Source: Gemmatimonas phototrophica
GTDB lineage: Bacteria; Gemmatimonadota; Gemmatimonadetes; Gemmatimonadales; Gemmatimonadaceae
NCBI GenBank assembly: GCA_945869195.1
Contig: CAMBNV010000010.1
Span: forward strand, 1-49,465
Reading direction: 5' to 3'
DNA length: 49,465 nt
In this document: in pieces, positions 28,057-36,832 of the stretch
How the letters are laid out: every line of letters starts with the position of its first letter
How positions within the stretch are numbered: position 1 is the stretch's first letter
Translations under genes and position numbers: made by a program
Notes under the pieces: model-generated
What the model was told of the DNA's origin: nothing
What the model saw: the letters and a program-made list of their open reading frames with translations, nothing else
Database searches by the model: none

Positions 28057-28155
28057 TGTTCCAGGCCTGACGGAGCGACGACGGACACCACGTACCGTTG
28101 CTGCCTTTCGGCCCTGGCGGAGTTGGCGGGCCGAAGCCCTCCGGGACCTGGAACA
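28057..28155 (-). ncRNA. ffs: Signal recognition particle RNA (4.5S type)
   Basis: On the minus strand the ends pair (GTTCCAGG at the 5' end with CCTGGAAC at the 3' end), enclosing an elongated hairpin. The apical domain carries the conserved SRP core CCAGGGCCGAAAGGCAGCAA: a GAAA tetraloop on a GGCC/GGC stem followed by the asymmetric AGCA side that binds Ffh. About 99 nt, the short bacterial form without an Alu domain. It guides membrane-protein translation to FtsY. Location just upstream of dnaX is common in bacteria. Confidence 0.9.
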
Positions 28156-28214
28156 ACCGAAGGATAGTCGGTCCGGCGCTCGCTCACAATCGGGCCGTCC
28201 GGGAGGCTATTCCC

Positions 28215-29237
28215 TCAGGCGAGCGCTTCGGCGAGGACCGCCCCCGCCCGCGCCACCCCCGCATCATCGACGTCGAGATGCAGCACGGCACGCACTCGGG
28301 TGTTGGTCCAGGCGGAGACCCAGACACCGGCCTCACGCGCCTTCGCCACAACCTGCGACGCCTGCTGCCCCGCGAGCAGATCGAGCATCACAATGTTGGT
28401 GTCCGGCGCCACCACGCTTACCCCCGGCACGTTGACCACCGCCGCCGCGAGCATCCGTGCCCTCCGGTGGTCCTCGTGCATGCGCGGCAGGTGATGGTCG
28501 AGCCCGTGCAACGCCGCCGCCGCGAGGATCCCCGATTGCCGCATCCCCCCACCGAACCGCTTCCGCACCTCCCAGGCGCGCCTCATCGGTACCTCGTCGC
28601 CCACGAGACAGGCGCCGACCGGTGCACCGAGTCCCTTCGAGAACGAGACCATCACGGTGGAGGCACAGGCGGCGAAGTCGGCGAGCGGCGTGCCCGTTGC
28701 GACACTCGCATTCCAGAGGCGCGCGCCGTCGAGATGCAGGGGAAGCCCCGCCTCGGCGGCGGTCGCCTGAATCGCGCGGAGCCGGTCGAGCGAGGTGACC
28801 ATGCCGCCGGCGCCGTTATGGGTGTTCTCGGCGCAGACCAACGAGGCACGGGGCGCGTGCACCGAGTGCGGCCGGAACGCGGCGCGCAGCGCGTCGGCAT
28901 CCATCACCGGACTGCCGCGCACGAGACGCACCTGGAGCCCGACGAGCGCCGCGGTCCCCGCGAGTTCCCAGTTCACGATGTGGGAGTCGTCGTGACAGTA
29001 GACCTCGGTGCCCGGCTCGCCGAGCAGCCAGAGGGCCGCCTGGTTCGCCATCGTGCCGGTTGGAAAGTAGAGCGCACTGTGTTTCCCAAGCAGCTGCGCG
29101 ACGCGCGCTTGGAGCCGCAGCACCGTGGGGTCACCGTCGAGGACATCGTCGCCGACCTCGGCCTCGGCCATCGCGCGCCGCATCGCAAGAGTCGGTTGAG
29201 TGACGGTGTCACTGCGCAGGTCAATTGGAGCGTTCAC
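28215..29237 (-). CDS. ltaE: Low-specificity L-threonine aldolase
   Basis: This PLP enzyme cleaves threonine or allo-threonine to glycine and acetaldehyde. The 340-residue protein starts with the family signature DLRSDTVTQPT, contains GDDVLDGDPTV, FPTGTMANQAAL, HLDGARLWNA and the PLP lysine in VSFSKGLGAPVGACLVG, and has normal length. The GTG start overlaps the stop of the YihY gene (GTGA), so it is co-translated as the last gene of the central-carbon row. The SRP RNA gene begins 60 nt beyond its 3' end. Confidence 0.93.
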   Translation of the reverse strand: MNAPIDLRSDTVTQPTLAMRRAMAEAEVGDDVLDGDPTVLRLQARVAQLLGKHSALYFPTGTMANQAALWLLGEPGTEVYCHDDSHIVNWELAGTAALVGLQVRLVRGSPVMDADALRAAFRPHSVHAPRASLVCAENTHNGAGGMVTSLDRLRAIQATAAEAGLPLHLDGARLWNASVATGTPLADFAACASTVMVSFSKGLGAPVGACLVGDEVPMRRAWEVRKRFGGGMRQSGILAAAALHGLDHHLPRMHEDHRRARMLAAAVVNVPGVSVVAPDTNIVMLDLLAGQQASQVVAKAREAGVWVSAWTNTRVRAVLHLDVDDAGVARAGAVLAEALA

Positions 29238-30112
29238 GTGGGATCCGACGGGCGAGAGGGAATGCCGAGGGACGCGGCACGCGCCTCTGCGGTGGTCGCG
29301 AACTCGGGGGCGAGCTTGAAGCGGGACCTGATGTCCCCATTCGGGACGGAGCGCATCTCATGCACCTGCACGACTTCGGCGCCGAGCACAAAGATCAGCG
29401 CGGCATAGTAGGTCCAAAAGATGACGACGAACATCGCGCCGAGCGTCCCGGTGTACACCGACGACGGCGGATACTGCACGATGAACACCGCAAAGAGAAA
29501 GCGTGCGACTTCAAAGAGCCCCGTCGCGGCGGCCGCGCCAACGACGGCGGCGCGCCATTGCGTGCGGATGCGTGGCAGCCAACGGTAGAGCGCGACGAAG
29601 ATGAGGAAGACCACGCCGACGGCCAACCCTCGCAGCAGCGCGGCCGCGAGCTGCCCAGTGACTTCCGGTAAGATGCCCACGCGCTCGAACAAACTGCCTA
29701 GGCGGCCAGTGGTGAGCACGAGGACGGCGCTGATGCCGAACCAGGCGGTCATGAGCAGGACCGAAACGATAATCAGGTTCAGATCGACCAGCTTGCCGTG
29801 GAAGTAGCCGCGATCGCGACCCTGCACAAATACAAAGGCAATCACGGACCGCAGTGTCGAGAAAAGGCGGGAGACGAACCAGAGGAACGCGAGCCCGCCC
29901 CAAAAACCGACGGCAGTACGCGTCCGTATGACGTCCGCGAGTACGGGATCGAGGATCGACCCCTGTAGGCGGAGCCCACTCGGAAGCAGGTACTGGAGCG
30001 TCGCGTCCACGATGCTCGCGGCCCGATCCGGCGACTGATCGAGGATGAATCCAAGACTCGCCACCAGGAGCAGGATGAACGGGATGCCGGCGAGGAGCAC
30101 GTTAAACGCCAC
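29234..30112 (-). CDS. YihY/BrkB family membrane protein, true start uncertain
   Basis: The YihY/BrkB family fold has six membrane helices and unknown function (formerly called RNase BN). Helices are visible across 292 residues, with the conserved patches WFVSRLFSTLRSVIAFVF and YTGTLGAMFVVIFWTYYAALIFVLGAE. The first canonical start in frame (GTG 30112) falls inside TM1. Upstream in the same frame, the family-like N-terminus LNALWRFLRDV...ADDAFFLAGG is encoded back to a CTG at 30190, with AAGGA upstream. That CTG overlaps the TGA of an 18-codon ORF starting at 30243 (CTGA). The gene therefore uses CTG, or a frameshift has split its N-terminus. Confidence 0.8.
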   Translation of the reverse strand: MAFNVLLAGIPFILLLVASLGFILDQSPDRAASIVDATLQYLLPSGLRLQGSILDPVLADVIRTRTAVGFWGGLAFLWFVSRLFSTLRSVIAFVFVQGRDRGYFHGKLVDLNLIIVSVLLMTAWFGISAVLVLTTGRLGSLFERVGILPEVTGQLAAALLRGLAVGVVFLIFVALYRWLPRIRTQWRAAVVGAAAATGLFEVARFLFAVFIVQYPPSSVYTGTLGAMFVVIFWTYYAALIFVLGAEVVQVHEMRSVPNGDIRSRFKLAPEFATTAEARAASLGIPSRPSDPT

Positions 30113-30292
30113 CCCGCCGGCTAGGAAGAACGCGTCGTCGGCATCGGCGCGCGCGATGACGTCGCGCAGGAACCGCCAGAGCGCGTTCAGGTGCCCGCGT
30201 CCTTGGCGTCGACGTTCAGCGTGCCGACGCTCTGATGGGACATCAGTCTCTCCGAGCGCTCGACGAGAACGAGGAACTTCGACCCGACCATC

Positions 30293-31714
30293 CTACTCGC
30301 CCGCGTCGGCATCATCGGGGGCCGCGTCGACCGCGGGACCGCCCAGGCCCGGTGCCAACATTGCAATCGCCGGCCCCCTCACGTATTGACGCACCGCCGC
30401 CGATGTTCCTCTCACGCCGAGATTCTCGAAGAGAAAGGTGAACTTCGCGTCGTAGGCAGCTGCGATGGTCGCCTTCACGTCGGCCGGCAGGGCCCACAGC
30501 TGCCTCTTGAACGGCCCAAATGCCTTCTTGCGCGTCTTGTAGAAGAACTGTTCATCGGAGTCGCCGGACTTCCGCTCGTCGGCCGCGTTCACGCCCAGCC
30601 AGGCATAGATCTCTGTTCGGAGCGCCGCCGGCATGAGGTCGTACATCATATTCTGGAAACCCGTCGCAAGATGGATTTCTGCGGTCTCCGTCTTGGGGAA
30701 GTGATCGAATGCGTCATCGGTGAGCGTCGAGGCGCCATGCTGCACGGCGCCGCCGAGTCCGTACTGGTCGCGTGCGACGCGTGAGAGATCCTCGAGCGTG
30801 TTGAAATCGAGCGCGACCTCCTTGATCGAGCCATCGGCGAGGACCACGCCGCCATGCGACGTGCCCGACTGGACCGAAATCTTGGAGAGCCCGACCATGC
30901 CGGGCGCCTGCGCTTCGAGCATGCGGGTATAGCCGTCCATGAACGCCTGTAACTCGGCCACGGTCGAGTTCTCGGTGCCCACCTCGCCGATCTCCCCGCC
31001 GAGCGAAATCGTGACGCCGTGCGGTTCGAGCCCGCGCACATGGCGAGTTAGTTCCACGCCGATTTCGTAGTTGAGTCGTTGCTGCTCGGTGAGCGTCGCG
31101 TGCGCGAGGTCGACGAGCGTGGACGAGTCAAGGTCGACGTTGTAAAAGCCGCCAGCGACCGCCTCGGTGGCGAGCGCTTTCACGGCGTCGACTTCTCCCT
31201 TCGGGTCGGCCTTGTACTTCTTGGCATTCACCTGAAAGTGATCGCCCTGGATGAAGACGGGGCCGCGATAACCCTCACGAAGCGCCGCCGCGAGAATGAC
31301 GGCAACGTACTCCGTCGGCCGTTGCTCAGTGTACGCGATCTCGGAGCGTGCGATCTCGAAAATGATCGCCGCGCCGTCGAGCTTGAGCGCCGTGCGCCAG
31401 ACCGAGCGGACGGTATCGTAGGTCGCACCGCGGATGTTCAGGGCCGGCACGGTGACGCCCTTCACGTCGCCGCGGCCGCGCGCCATGTAAAAGTCGTGGA
31501 TCGAGGCCGAGTAGGTACCAACAGCACGCGCGGCCTCCCAGATCACCCAGCGGGCCCACTCTTTCTCGAGGGGATCCCCGAACACCGCCAGCCGGACGAG
31601 GTCGTCCATAAGCGGCGACGCGAGCTGCGCGGCATCGGTGACGCTCAGCTGCCCAGCATGGATGGAGATCGCGGCGCCTAGCGCGCGACGGACGGATTCG
31701 GGGGCGTTGGACAT
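30293..31714 (-). CDS. fba: Class II fructose-bisphosphate aldolase
   Basis: This zinc-dependent aldolase interconverts fructose 1,6-bisphosphate with glyceraldehyde 3-phosphate and dihydroxyacetone phosphate. It belongs to the long class II type (473 residues). Metal and substrate segments seen: VFIQGDHFQVN (zinc His), NVDLDSSTLVDL, ISLGGEIGEVGTENST, KISVQSGTSHGG (phosphate loop) and AVQHGASTL. The C-terminal 60 residues (FFYKTRKKAFGPFKRQLW) are also characteristic of this long form. It lies 88 bp downstream of pgi, a gap with two hairpins, so it may be separately controlled. Confidence 0.92.
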   Translation of the reverse strand: MSNAPESVRRALGAAISIHAGQLSVTDAAQLASPLMDDLVRLAVFGDPLEKEWARWVIWEAARAVGTYSASIHDFYMARGRGDVKGVTVPALNIRGATYDTVRSVWRTALKLDGAAIIFEIARSEIAYTEQRPTEYVAVILAAALREGYRGPVFIQGDHFQVNAKKYKADPKGEVDAVKALATEAVAGGFYNVDLDSSTLVDLAHATLTEQQRLNYEIGVELTRHVRGLEPHGVTISLGGEIGEVGTENSTVAELQAFMDGYTRMLEAQAPGMVGLSKISVQSGTSHGGVVLADGSIKEVALDFNTLEDLSRVARDQYGLGGAVQHGASTLTDDAFDHFPKTETAEIHLATGFQNMMYDLMPAALRTEIYAWLGVNAADERKSGDSDEQFFYKTRKKAFGPFKRQLWALPADVKATIAAAYDAKFTFLFENLGVRGTSAAVRQYVRGPAIAMLAPGLGGPAVDAAPDDADAGE

Positions 31715-31740
31715 CGGTGGTGTTCAGGGGAGAGCGCGCG

Positions 31741-31798
31741 CACCGCCTGTGCGGTGTCCGCGGTAGGTCAATTTGCCCACAGCGACTTATGGGGGCAA
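31741..31798 (-). promoter_or_regulatory. Two hairpins in the pgi-fba gap
   Basis: An inverted repeat of 9 bp with one mismatch (ttgcccaca 31773-31781, tgggggcaa 31790-31798, loop 8) is followed on the minus strand by a 5-bp hairpin (31741-31745 with 31752-31756). No T-run follows either. They may attenuate read-through from pgi into fba or process the transcript. Confidence 0.35.
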
Positions 31799-31802
31799 CG
31801 CG

Positions 31803-33182
31803 TCAGAGCACCCAGTCTGGGTCGGCCGGCGGGAGTGCCTCCCAGGTCGCTTCCATCTGTTGCCAATCCGGGTGGCCGAACTGGTAATACGTGAGCTGTT
31901 TCCCTAGCTCGACGCCCGGCTGGTCGAGCGGGTCCACTCCATACAACTGGCCGCCGTAGATCGTTGCGAGCTCCAAGAGCATGAAGAGCCCGCCCAGGTG
32001 CCAGGCGTCGGCGCGGGTCAGGCGGATCGTCATCGTCGGACGGCCCATGGTCGCGAGCGCACGAGCCGTCGCGCGGCACTCCGCGCGGAGCAGCTCGGCG
32101 AACCCGTGCCCACCCAGGTACGCGAGCTCGGCGGGCCCATGCGCGGGGATCATGAGCTCGCCGCCGTCTGGTTCCTCGACGTCGATGAAGGTCACCGACT
32201 TGTCGGCAGGGCCCTCCATGAAGAGCTGTACCTGCGCATGCTGATCAGTCGCGCCCACGGCGGCGATCGGAGTCGGGCCCACGGACTGGCCCTCTTGGTT
32301 CTTCTTGCCGAGACTTTCGGCCCAGAGCTGCACAAACCAGGGTGCGACATCGCGGAGGGCGTCCGAGTAGGGCATCATCACCTGCGTCCCCTGCCCCGCC
32401 TCGAGGTGGGCGCGCCACTGGAGAGTGGCAAATGCGAGCGCCGGATTGTCGCGAAAGCGGTCGTTGTCGCAGCGGTCGCGCATCGCGACGCCACCCGCGA
32501 TGAGTTGATCGACATCCAGGCCGAGCAACGTGGCGGGGAGCATGCCGACAGGCGAGAGCACTGAGAATCGACCGCCGACATTCGCGGGGATGTCGAAGGT
32601 CGTGATCCCCTCGTCTACCGCGATGCGTCGCAGCACGCCCTTCACCGGATCGGTCACGAACGCGAACGCGTCGCTCTCCGCGATCCCGGCCGCGCGCACC
32701 TGCTCTCTGACGAACAGATACTGCGACATCGTCTCGGCGGTCGCCCCGGACTTTGAGATTACCAGGAAGCGCGTTCGCCGCAGATCGACGACCTCGAGCA
32801 GGCCACGCACCGACCGCGGATCGATGTTATCGAGGAGATGCCATCGTGGCCGACCACCGCGTTGGGCGCGCGACCGCGCGTTCCAGTCGCGGGGGAGCAG
32901 CGCGGTGCGCAGCGCCTGCGAACCAAGCGCGGAACCGCCGATGCCGAGGACCACCACCTCGTCGAGCTCCAGCGACGCGCTCCGCGCCCACTCTTGTACC
33001 CGCGCCCGTTCGGCCCCCTGCGCCTCGAGTTCACGGAAGCCAAGGAGGCCGCGTGCGGCATCGGCGAGCAGCGCGGCGTGTGCCGCGGCAAGGCGCGGCG
33101 CCAGCGCCGAGAGACCAGCGGGTGTCGCCCCCTGCGGGACGGCACGACCGAGCATGCCGGTGACGTCAAGCTGAATGGTCAT
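31803..33182 (-). CDS. pgi: Glucose-6-phosphate isomerase
   Basis: Interconverts glucose 6-phosphate and fructose 6-phosphate. The 459-residue protein is of the shorter bacterial type. Seen: VVLGIGGSALGSQALR (about 79-93, sugar phosphate loop), FLVISKSGATAETMSQYLF, GGRFSVLSPVGMLPA and the catalytic-His region GATDQHAQVQLFMEGP. The ATG overlaps the TGA of the metallo-hydrolase gene by 4 nt, so the genes are co-translated after pyruvate kinase. Confidence 0.94.
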   Translation of the reverse strand: MTIQLDVTGMLGRAVPQGATPAGLSALAPRLAAAHAALLADAARGLLGFRELEAQGAERARVQEWARSASLELDEVVVLGIGGSALGSQALRTALLPRDWNARSRAQRGGRPRWHLLDNIDPRSVRGLLEVVDLRRTRFLVISKSGATAETMSQYLFVREQVRAAGIAESDAFAFVTDPVKGVLRRIAVDEGITTFDIPANVGGRFSVLSPVGMLPATLLGLDVDQLIAGGVAMRDRCDNDRFRDNPALAFATLQWRAHLEAGQGTQVMMPYSDALRDVAPWFVQLWAESLGKKNQEGQSVGPTPIAAVGATDQHAQVQLFMEGPADKSVTFIDVEEPDGGELMIPAHGPAELAYLGGHGFAELLRAECRATARALATMGRPTMTIRLTRADAWHLGGLFMLLELATIYGGQLYGVDPLDQPGVELGKQLTYYQFGHPDWQQMEATWEALPPADPDWVL

Positions 33183-33958
33183 GACCCGGTGATCTCCAGG
33201 GTCAGCCCGTCGTACGCCGGCCGGATGTCGGCGGGAAGTTCCGCCTCGAGCTCGGCGTGGGCCGTCTCGTGGGTGAGGTGCGTGAGGAAGGTACGACGCG
33301 CGCCCACCAGGCGTGCGGCCTCGACGGCCTCGCTGATCGAGAGATGCGTGGGGTGCGACCGGTGGAAGAGCGCGTTGAGGACGAGCACTTCGGCGCCGCG
33401 GAGCCGCGCGATCGCCGCCGGGGGAAGCGATTTCGCATCGGTGACATACGCCAGCGGACCGATGCGATAGCCGAAAACACGGGCGTGGCCGTGCGGTACT
33501 TCTACCGGTGTCACCTCGAGCGGCCCGATGCGCACGGGGAGATCGACGACGAGCGCCCGGGCCAAGCCGTCGGGCTTGGTCGTGCCAGGGATCGGATGCA
33601 CCGCCGGGTCAAAGATGTACCGAAACCGGAGCTCCAGCGCCGAGAGCGTCTCAGCGGGGCCGTACATCGGCAGCGCCGTACCCCGACGAGAGACGGCGCG
33701 CAGATCGTCAATGCCATGCGTATGGTCTGCATGGTCGTGTGTGAAGAGGACCGCATCGACCCGATCCACCTGGGCCGCGATGAGCTGGAGTCGGAGTTCG
33801 GGCGGCGTGTCGATCAGCAAATTGAAACCACCCGATTCGACGAACGCGGCGACTCGCGAGCGCCTGTCCCGCAGGTCGGTCGAATGACAGACGGCGCACC
33901 CGCAACCCACCTGCGGCACGCCAAAGCTCGTCCCCGTGCCGAGGAAAGTCAGCTTCAC
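33179..33958 (-). CDS. MBL-fold metallo-hydrolase, PhnP-like
   Basis: The 259-residue metallo-beta-lactamase fold protein resembles PhnP-type phosphodiesterases: N-terminus LTFLGTGTSFGVPQVGCGC with a Cys cluster (CGCAVC), the metal motif FTHDHADHTHGID, LIDTPPELR, and later metal ligands in YVTDAKS and THLTHET. PhnP hydrolyses cyclic ribose phosphates; the substrate here is unknown. It uses a GTG start that overlaps the pyk stop (GTGA), and its own stop overlaps the pgi ATG (ATGA). Such tight packing between two glycolytic genes suggests a role linked to sugar phosphates, perhaps damaged-metabolite repair. Confidence 0.82.
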   Translation of the reverse strand: MKLTFLGTGTSFGVPQVGCGCAVCHSTDLRDRRSRVAAFVESGGFNLLIDTPPELRLQLIAAQVDRVDAVLFTHDHADHTHGIDDLRAVSRRGTALPMYGPAETLSALELRFRYIFDPAVHPIPGTTKPDGLARALVVDLPVRIGPLEVTPVEVPHGHARVFGYRIGPLAYVTDAKSLPPAAIARLRGAEVLVLNALFHRSHPTHLSISEAVEAARLVGARRTFLTHLTHETAHAELEAELPADIRPAYDGLTLEITGS

Positions 33959-35364
33959 ACCGTCTCCACCTTGAGCTGATTGGTCGTGCCCGGGACGTCG
34001 AACGGCACGCCCGCCGTGACGACGATCCGCTCACCCGACCTGGCCAGTCCATGTTCGAGAAGCTTCTGGGTCGCAAGGGCAACCATCTGCTCGTACGTAT
34101 CGCAGTGCGGCACGAGGAACGGGATCACGCCCCAGACCATCGCCATCTGGCGATAGGTGCGCGGATTGTCGGTGAGGACGACGATCCGGACGTTCGGCCG
34201 CCGCGCCGCGACGATGCGCGCCGAAAAGCCGCTCTTGGTGAAGACGACGATCGTCTCAGCGCCCAGCAGACGCACGGCGGTGACCGAGGCTGACGCAATC
34301 GTCTCCTCGACCGTTGCGGAGCCAGCGGTCACGCGATCGAGCCCCTGTCCGCGCGTGACCTCCGCCTGCTCAGCCGCGGTGGCGATCCGGCGCATCGCCT
34401 GGACCGCGAGCACCGGATGCAGGCCGGCCGCGGTCTCGGCCGAGAGCATCACCGCGTCGGTGCCGTCGAAGATCGCGTTCGCGACGTCGCTCGCTTCGGC
34501 GCGCGTCGGCCGCGGATGCTGTACCATCGACTCGAGCATCTGCGTCGCCGTGATTACGGGACGGCCGTAGCGCGCCGCGAGCCCGATGATCCGTTTCTGC
34601 TGCAGCGGAACCTCCTCGAAGGGAAGCTCGACGCCGAGATCGCCACGGGCGACCATCACGGCGTCGGAGACCCTGAGAATCTCCTCGATGCGGGCGATCG
34701 CCGAGTCCTTCTCGATCTTCGCGACGATCAGCATGCCCTTGGGGAGGAGCGCCCGGAGCTCCTCGATGTCCTCCGGGCGGCGCACGAACGAGAGCGCGAG
34801 GTACTCGAGTTCGTGCTCGATCGCGAACGGGATGTCGGCGCGATCCTTGGCGGTGAGCGAGGGAGCCGAGACGTCAATCCCGGGAAGGTTCATCCCCTTG
34901 TTCGACTTGAGCTGCCCGCCGTAGCGCACCTGCACTGCGACACGCGGTCCGTCGATCCCGATCACCGTAAACGCGAGGAGCCCGTCGTCGACGAGGATCG
35001 AGCCGCCCTCACGCACATCTCGTGCGATATCGTCGTATGTGACAGGGATCTCGCCCGCACGAGCGATGGCCTCGGGGGCGAAGACGAACGAGTCCCCCTC
35101 GACGATCGCGCGCGGCTCCTTGAGTACGCCGATGCGGATGCGCGGCCCCTGCAGGTCCCCGAGGATCGCGATCGGTTTCTGGATCTCCTCGGCGAGGCCG
35201 CGGATGGTCGCCACGGTCCGAGCATGCGCTTCGTGGGTGCCGTGCGAGAAGTTTAGGCGCGCAACGTTCATCCCCGCGAGCATAAGCTCGCGAATCACAT
35301 CGGGGTTGGCCGAGGCCGGGCCGATCGTGCAGACGATCTTCGTGACGTCGTGGCGAGGAGGCAT
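33955..35364 (-). CDS. pyk: Pyruvate kinase
   Basis: Transfers phosphate from phosphoenolpyruvate to ADP. From the ATG at 35364 the protein has 469 residues with the canonical start TKIVCTIGPAS and NVARLNFSHGTHEAH. The metal/substrate segments are IVAKIEKDSAI and ARGDLGVELPFEEVPLQQK, then ITATQMLESM and AVMLSAETAAG. A C-terminal allosteric domain ends the protein. The frame is open upstream to 35463 but that stretch is Ser/Arg-rich junk and would overlap the transaldolase gene. Followed by the metallo-hydrolase with a 4-nt overlap. Confidence 0.95.
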   Translation of the reverse strand: MPPRHDVTKIVCTIGPASANPDVIRELMLAGMNVARLNFSHGTHEAHARTVATIRGLAEEIQKPIAILGDLQGPRIRIGVLKEPRAIVEGDSFVFAPEAIARAGEIPVTYDDIARDVREGGSILVDDGLLAFTVIGIDGPRVAVQVRYGGQLKSNKGMNLPGIDVSAPSLTAKDRADIPFAIEHELEYLALSFVRRPEDIEELRALLPKGMLIVAKIEKDSAIARIEEILRVSDAVMVARGDLGVELPFEEVPLQQKRIIGLAARYGRPVITATQMLESMVQHPRPTRAEASDVANAIFDGTDAVMLSAETAAGLHPVLAVQAMRRIATAAEQAEVTRGQGLDRVTAGSATVEETIASASVTAVRLLGAETIVVFTKSGFSARIVAARRPNVRIVVLTDNPRTYRQMAMVWGVIPFLVPHCDTYEQMVALATQKLLEHGLARSGERIVVTAGVPFDVPGTTNQLKVETV

Positions 35365-35377
35365 CAGGTCCTGAGGG

Positions 35378-36514
35378 TCAATGAGAGGCGGCGAGTGCGA
35401 TGGACTTCTGCTCGATCCCCGCGATGAGCGTGTCGAACGACTTGCCGAACGAGGCGAGGCCATCGGTGAGGAGCTGGTCCGTCACGTCGTCGAGTTGAAT
35501 CCCCAGATCCGCGAGGTCGGCAATCAACCGGTCCGCGTCGGCGAGGCCGACCTCGATGGTGTGCGAGGCAATCCCATGATCGCGGAACGACTCGATCGTC
35601 GCCGGCGGCATCGTATTCACTGTGTCGGCGCCGATGAGTTCCTCGACGTAGAGCACGTCGCGGTAGCTCGGATTCTTGGTGCTCGTGCTCGCCCAGAGCG
35701 GACGCTGGAGCTGCGCACCCTTGGCGGCGAGTGCCGCCCAGCGCGGGCCGCTGAACCGCTCGCGGAACAGGCGGTAGGCGCGTTTGGCGTTCGCGATCGC
35801 AGCCTTACCGCGGAGGGCCGCGAGACGCTCCGCCGGGAGCGTACCGGCCTGGGCCTGCGCTTCGAGGGCGGCGTCGATCGCATTGTCGACGCGACTCACG
35901 AAGAACGACGCCACCGACGCCACATGCGAGAGATCGCCGCCGTGGACGACCCGGTCCTCGAGGCCGCCGAGATACGCCTCGATCACGCGCGCATGTGCGG
36001 CGACCGCGAAGAGCAGCGTCACGTTGACATTAAGGCCGTCGGCGATCAGGTGACGCAGCGCGATGCAGCCCTCGGGCGTGCCCGGCACCTTGATCATCAC
36101 GTTCGGCCGACCGACGGCCTTCCAGAGCCGGTGCGCCTCGGCGATGGTCGCCGTCGCGTCGTGAGCGGAGCCGGGCGAGACCTCTATCGAGACGTACCCG
36201 TCGAGGCCCTTCGTGTCGCGGTAGACGCCGGCGAAGGCGTCACAGGCGACGCGCACATCGTCGGTCTCGACGAGCTCAAAACGCTCCCAAGCGCCCATGG
36301 TCGCCGGGGCGGCGGCGAGTTGCGCGTCGTACGCGGTGCCGGTGGCGAGCGCCTTCTCGAAGATCGTGGGATTGGACGTCATCCCCGTGAGCGCGTCGCC
36401 ACTGATCCGGCGCGTGAGTTCCCCGTTGCCGAGAATGGTCCGGTCGATGAAGTCGAGCCAGATCGACTGGCCAGCGGCGTGAAGGGCGTGGAGCGGGGTC
36501 GGCGTTGGCGACAT
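35378..36514 (-). CDS. tal: Transaldolase
   Basis: Pentose phosphate pathway enzyme moving a dihydroxyacetone unit between sugar phosphates. The 378-residue protein is of the long type also found fused to glucose-6-phosphate isomerase. Seen: SIWLDFIDRTI, ALTGMTSNPTIFEKA, YVSIEVSP, the Schiff-base Lys in NVMIKVPGTPEG, and the end region LWASTSTKNPSYRDVLYVEELIG. It is first in the row tal-pyk-MBL-pgi-fba, with a 13-nt gap to pyk. A -10-like TAAATT (36559-36554) lies about 40 nt upstream. Confidence 0.95.
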   Translation of the reverse strand: MSPTPTPLHALHAAGQSIWLDFIDRTILGNGELTRRISGDALTGMTSNPTIFEKALATGTAYDAQLAAAPATMGAWERFELVETDDVRVACDAFAGVYRDTKGLDGYVSIEVSPGSAHDATATIAEAHRLWKAVGRPNVMIKVPGTPEGCIALRHLIADGLNVNVTLLFAVAAHARVIEAYLGGLEDRVVHGGDLSHVASVASFFVSRVDNAIDAALEAQAQAGTLPAERLAALRGKAAIANAKRAYRLFRERFSGPRWAALAAKGAQLQRPLWASTSTKNPSYRDVLYVEELIGADTVNTMPPATIESFRDHGIASHTIEVGLADADRLIADLADLGIQLDDVTDQLLTDGLASFGKSFDTLIAGIEQKSIALAASH

Positions 36515-36832
36515 GGCGGCGAGGGGGATGATGATAAACAGAGGGGAGGCGGCAATTTACCATGCTTCGGGGCCGCGTGCCGCTGAGTCCTCCAGCCGGG
36601 GGGACTCGTCGATGAGTCATGCCCCCGACCTCCTCCGAAGCCCACTCCCCGCGCCCGAGCCTCGTCCGCCTCTGGCGCGCCCTCCCGTTCACCGCCTCGC
36701 GTGAAATCAACCGTGTCGCCGCTCCGAGTGCTTCGCGGTGGGAGTACCACGACGCCGCTGACAACTAACGAATGGCAGGGAGCGCTCGTATTCGGCCGCT
36801 GGCTCTGGGATCCAGCAGTGTCCGCGGCCGGA
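36515..36832. other. Intergenic region without a supported gene
   Basis: 318 bp between the DUF2911 gene end and the tal start. It contains a hairpin (gggggactc...gagtc, then a three-base bulge and ccccc, 36598-36626) without a T-run, and a weak -10 for tal (36554-36559). The open frames crossing it have no ribosome site or recognisable product. Confidence 0.6.

Noticed and set aside
36598-36626. Stem-loop in the tal upstream region
   Set aside because: Possible terminator or riboswitch, but without T-run or known motif; kept only as a note in the intergenic entry.
36771-36780. Repeated ACAACTAACG (also near 39282)
   Set aside because: One copy lies within the coding start of the M19 gene (Arg-Thr-Leu-Val); two copies of a 10-mer far apart are not evidence of a shared element.
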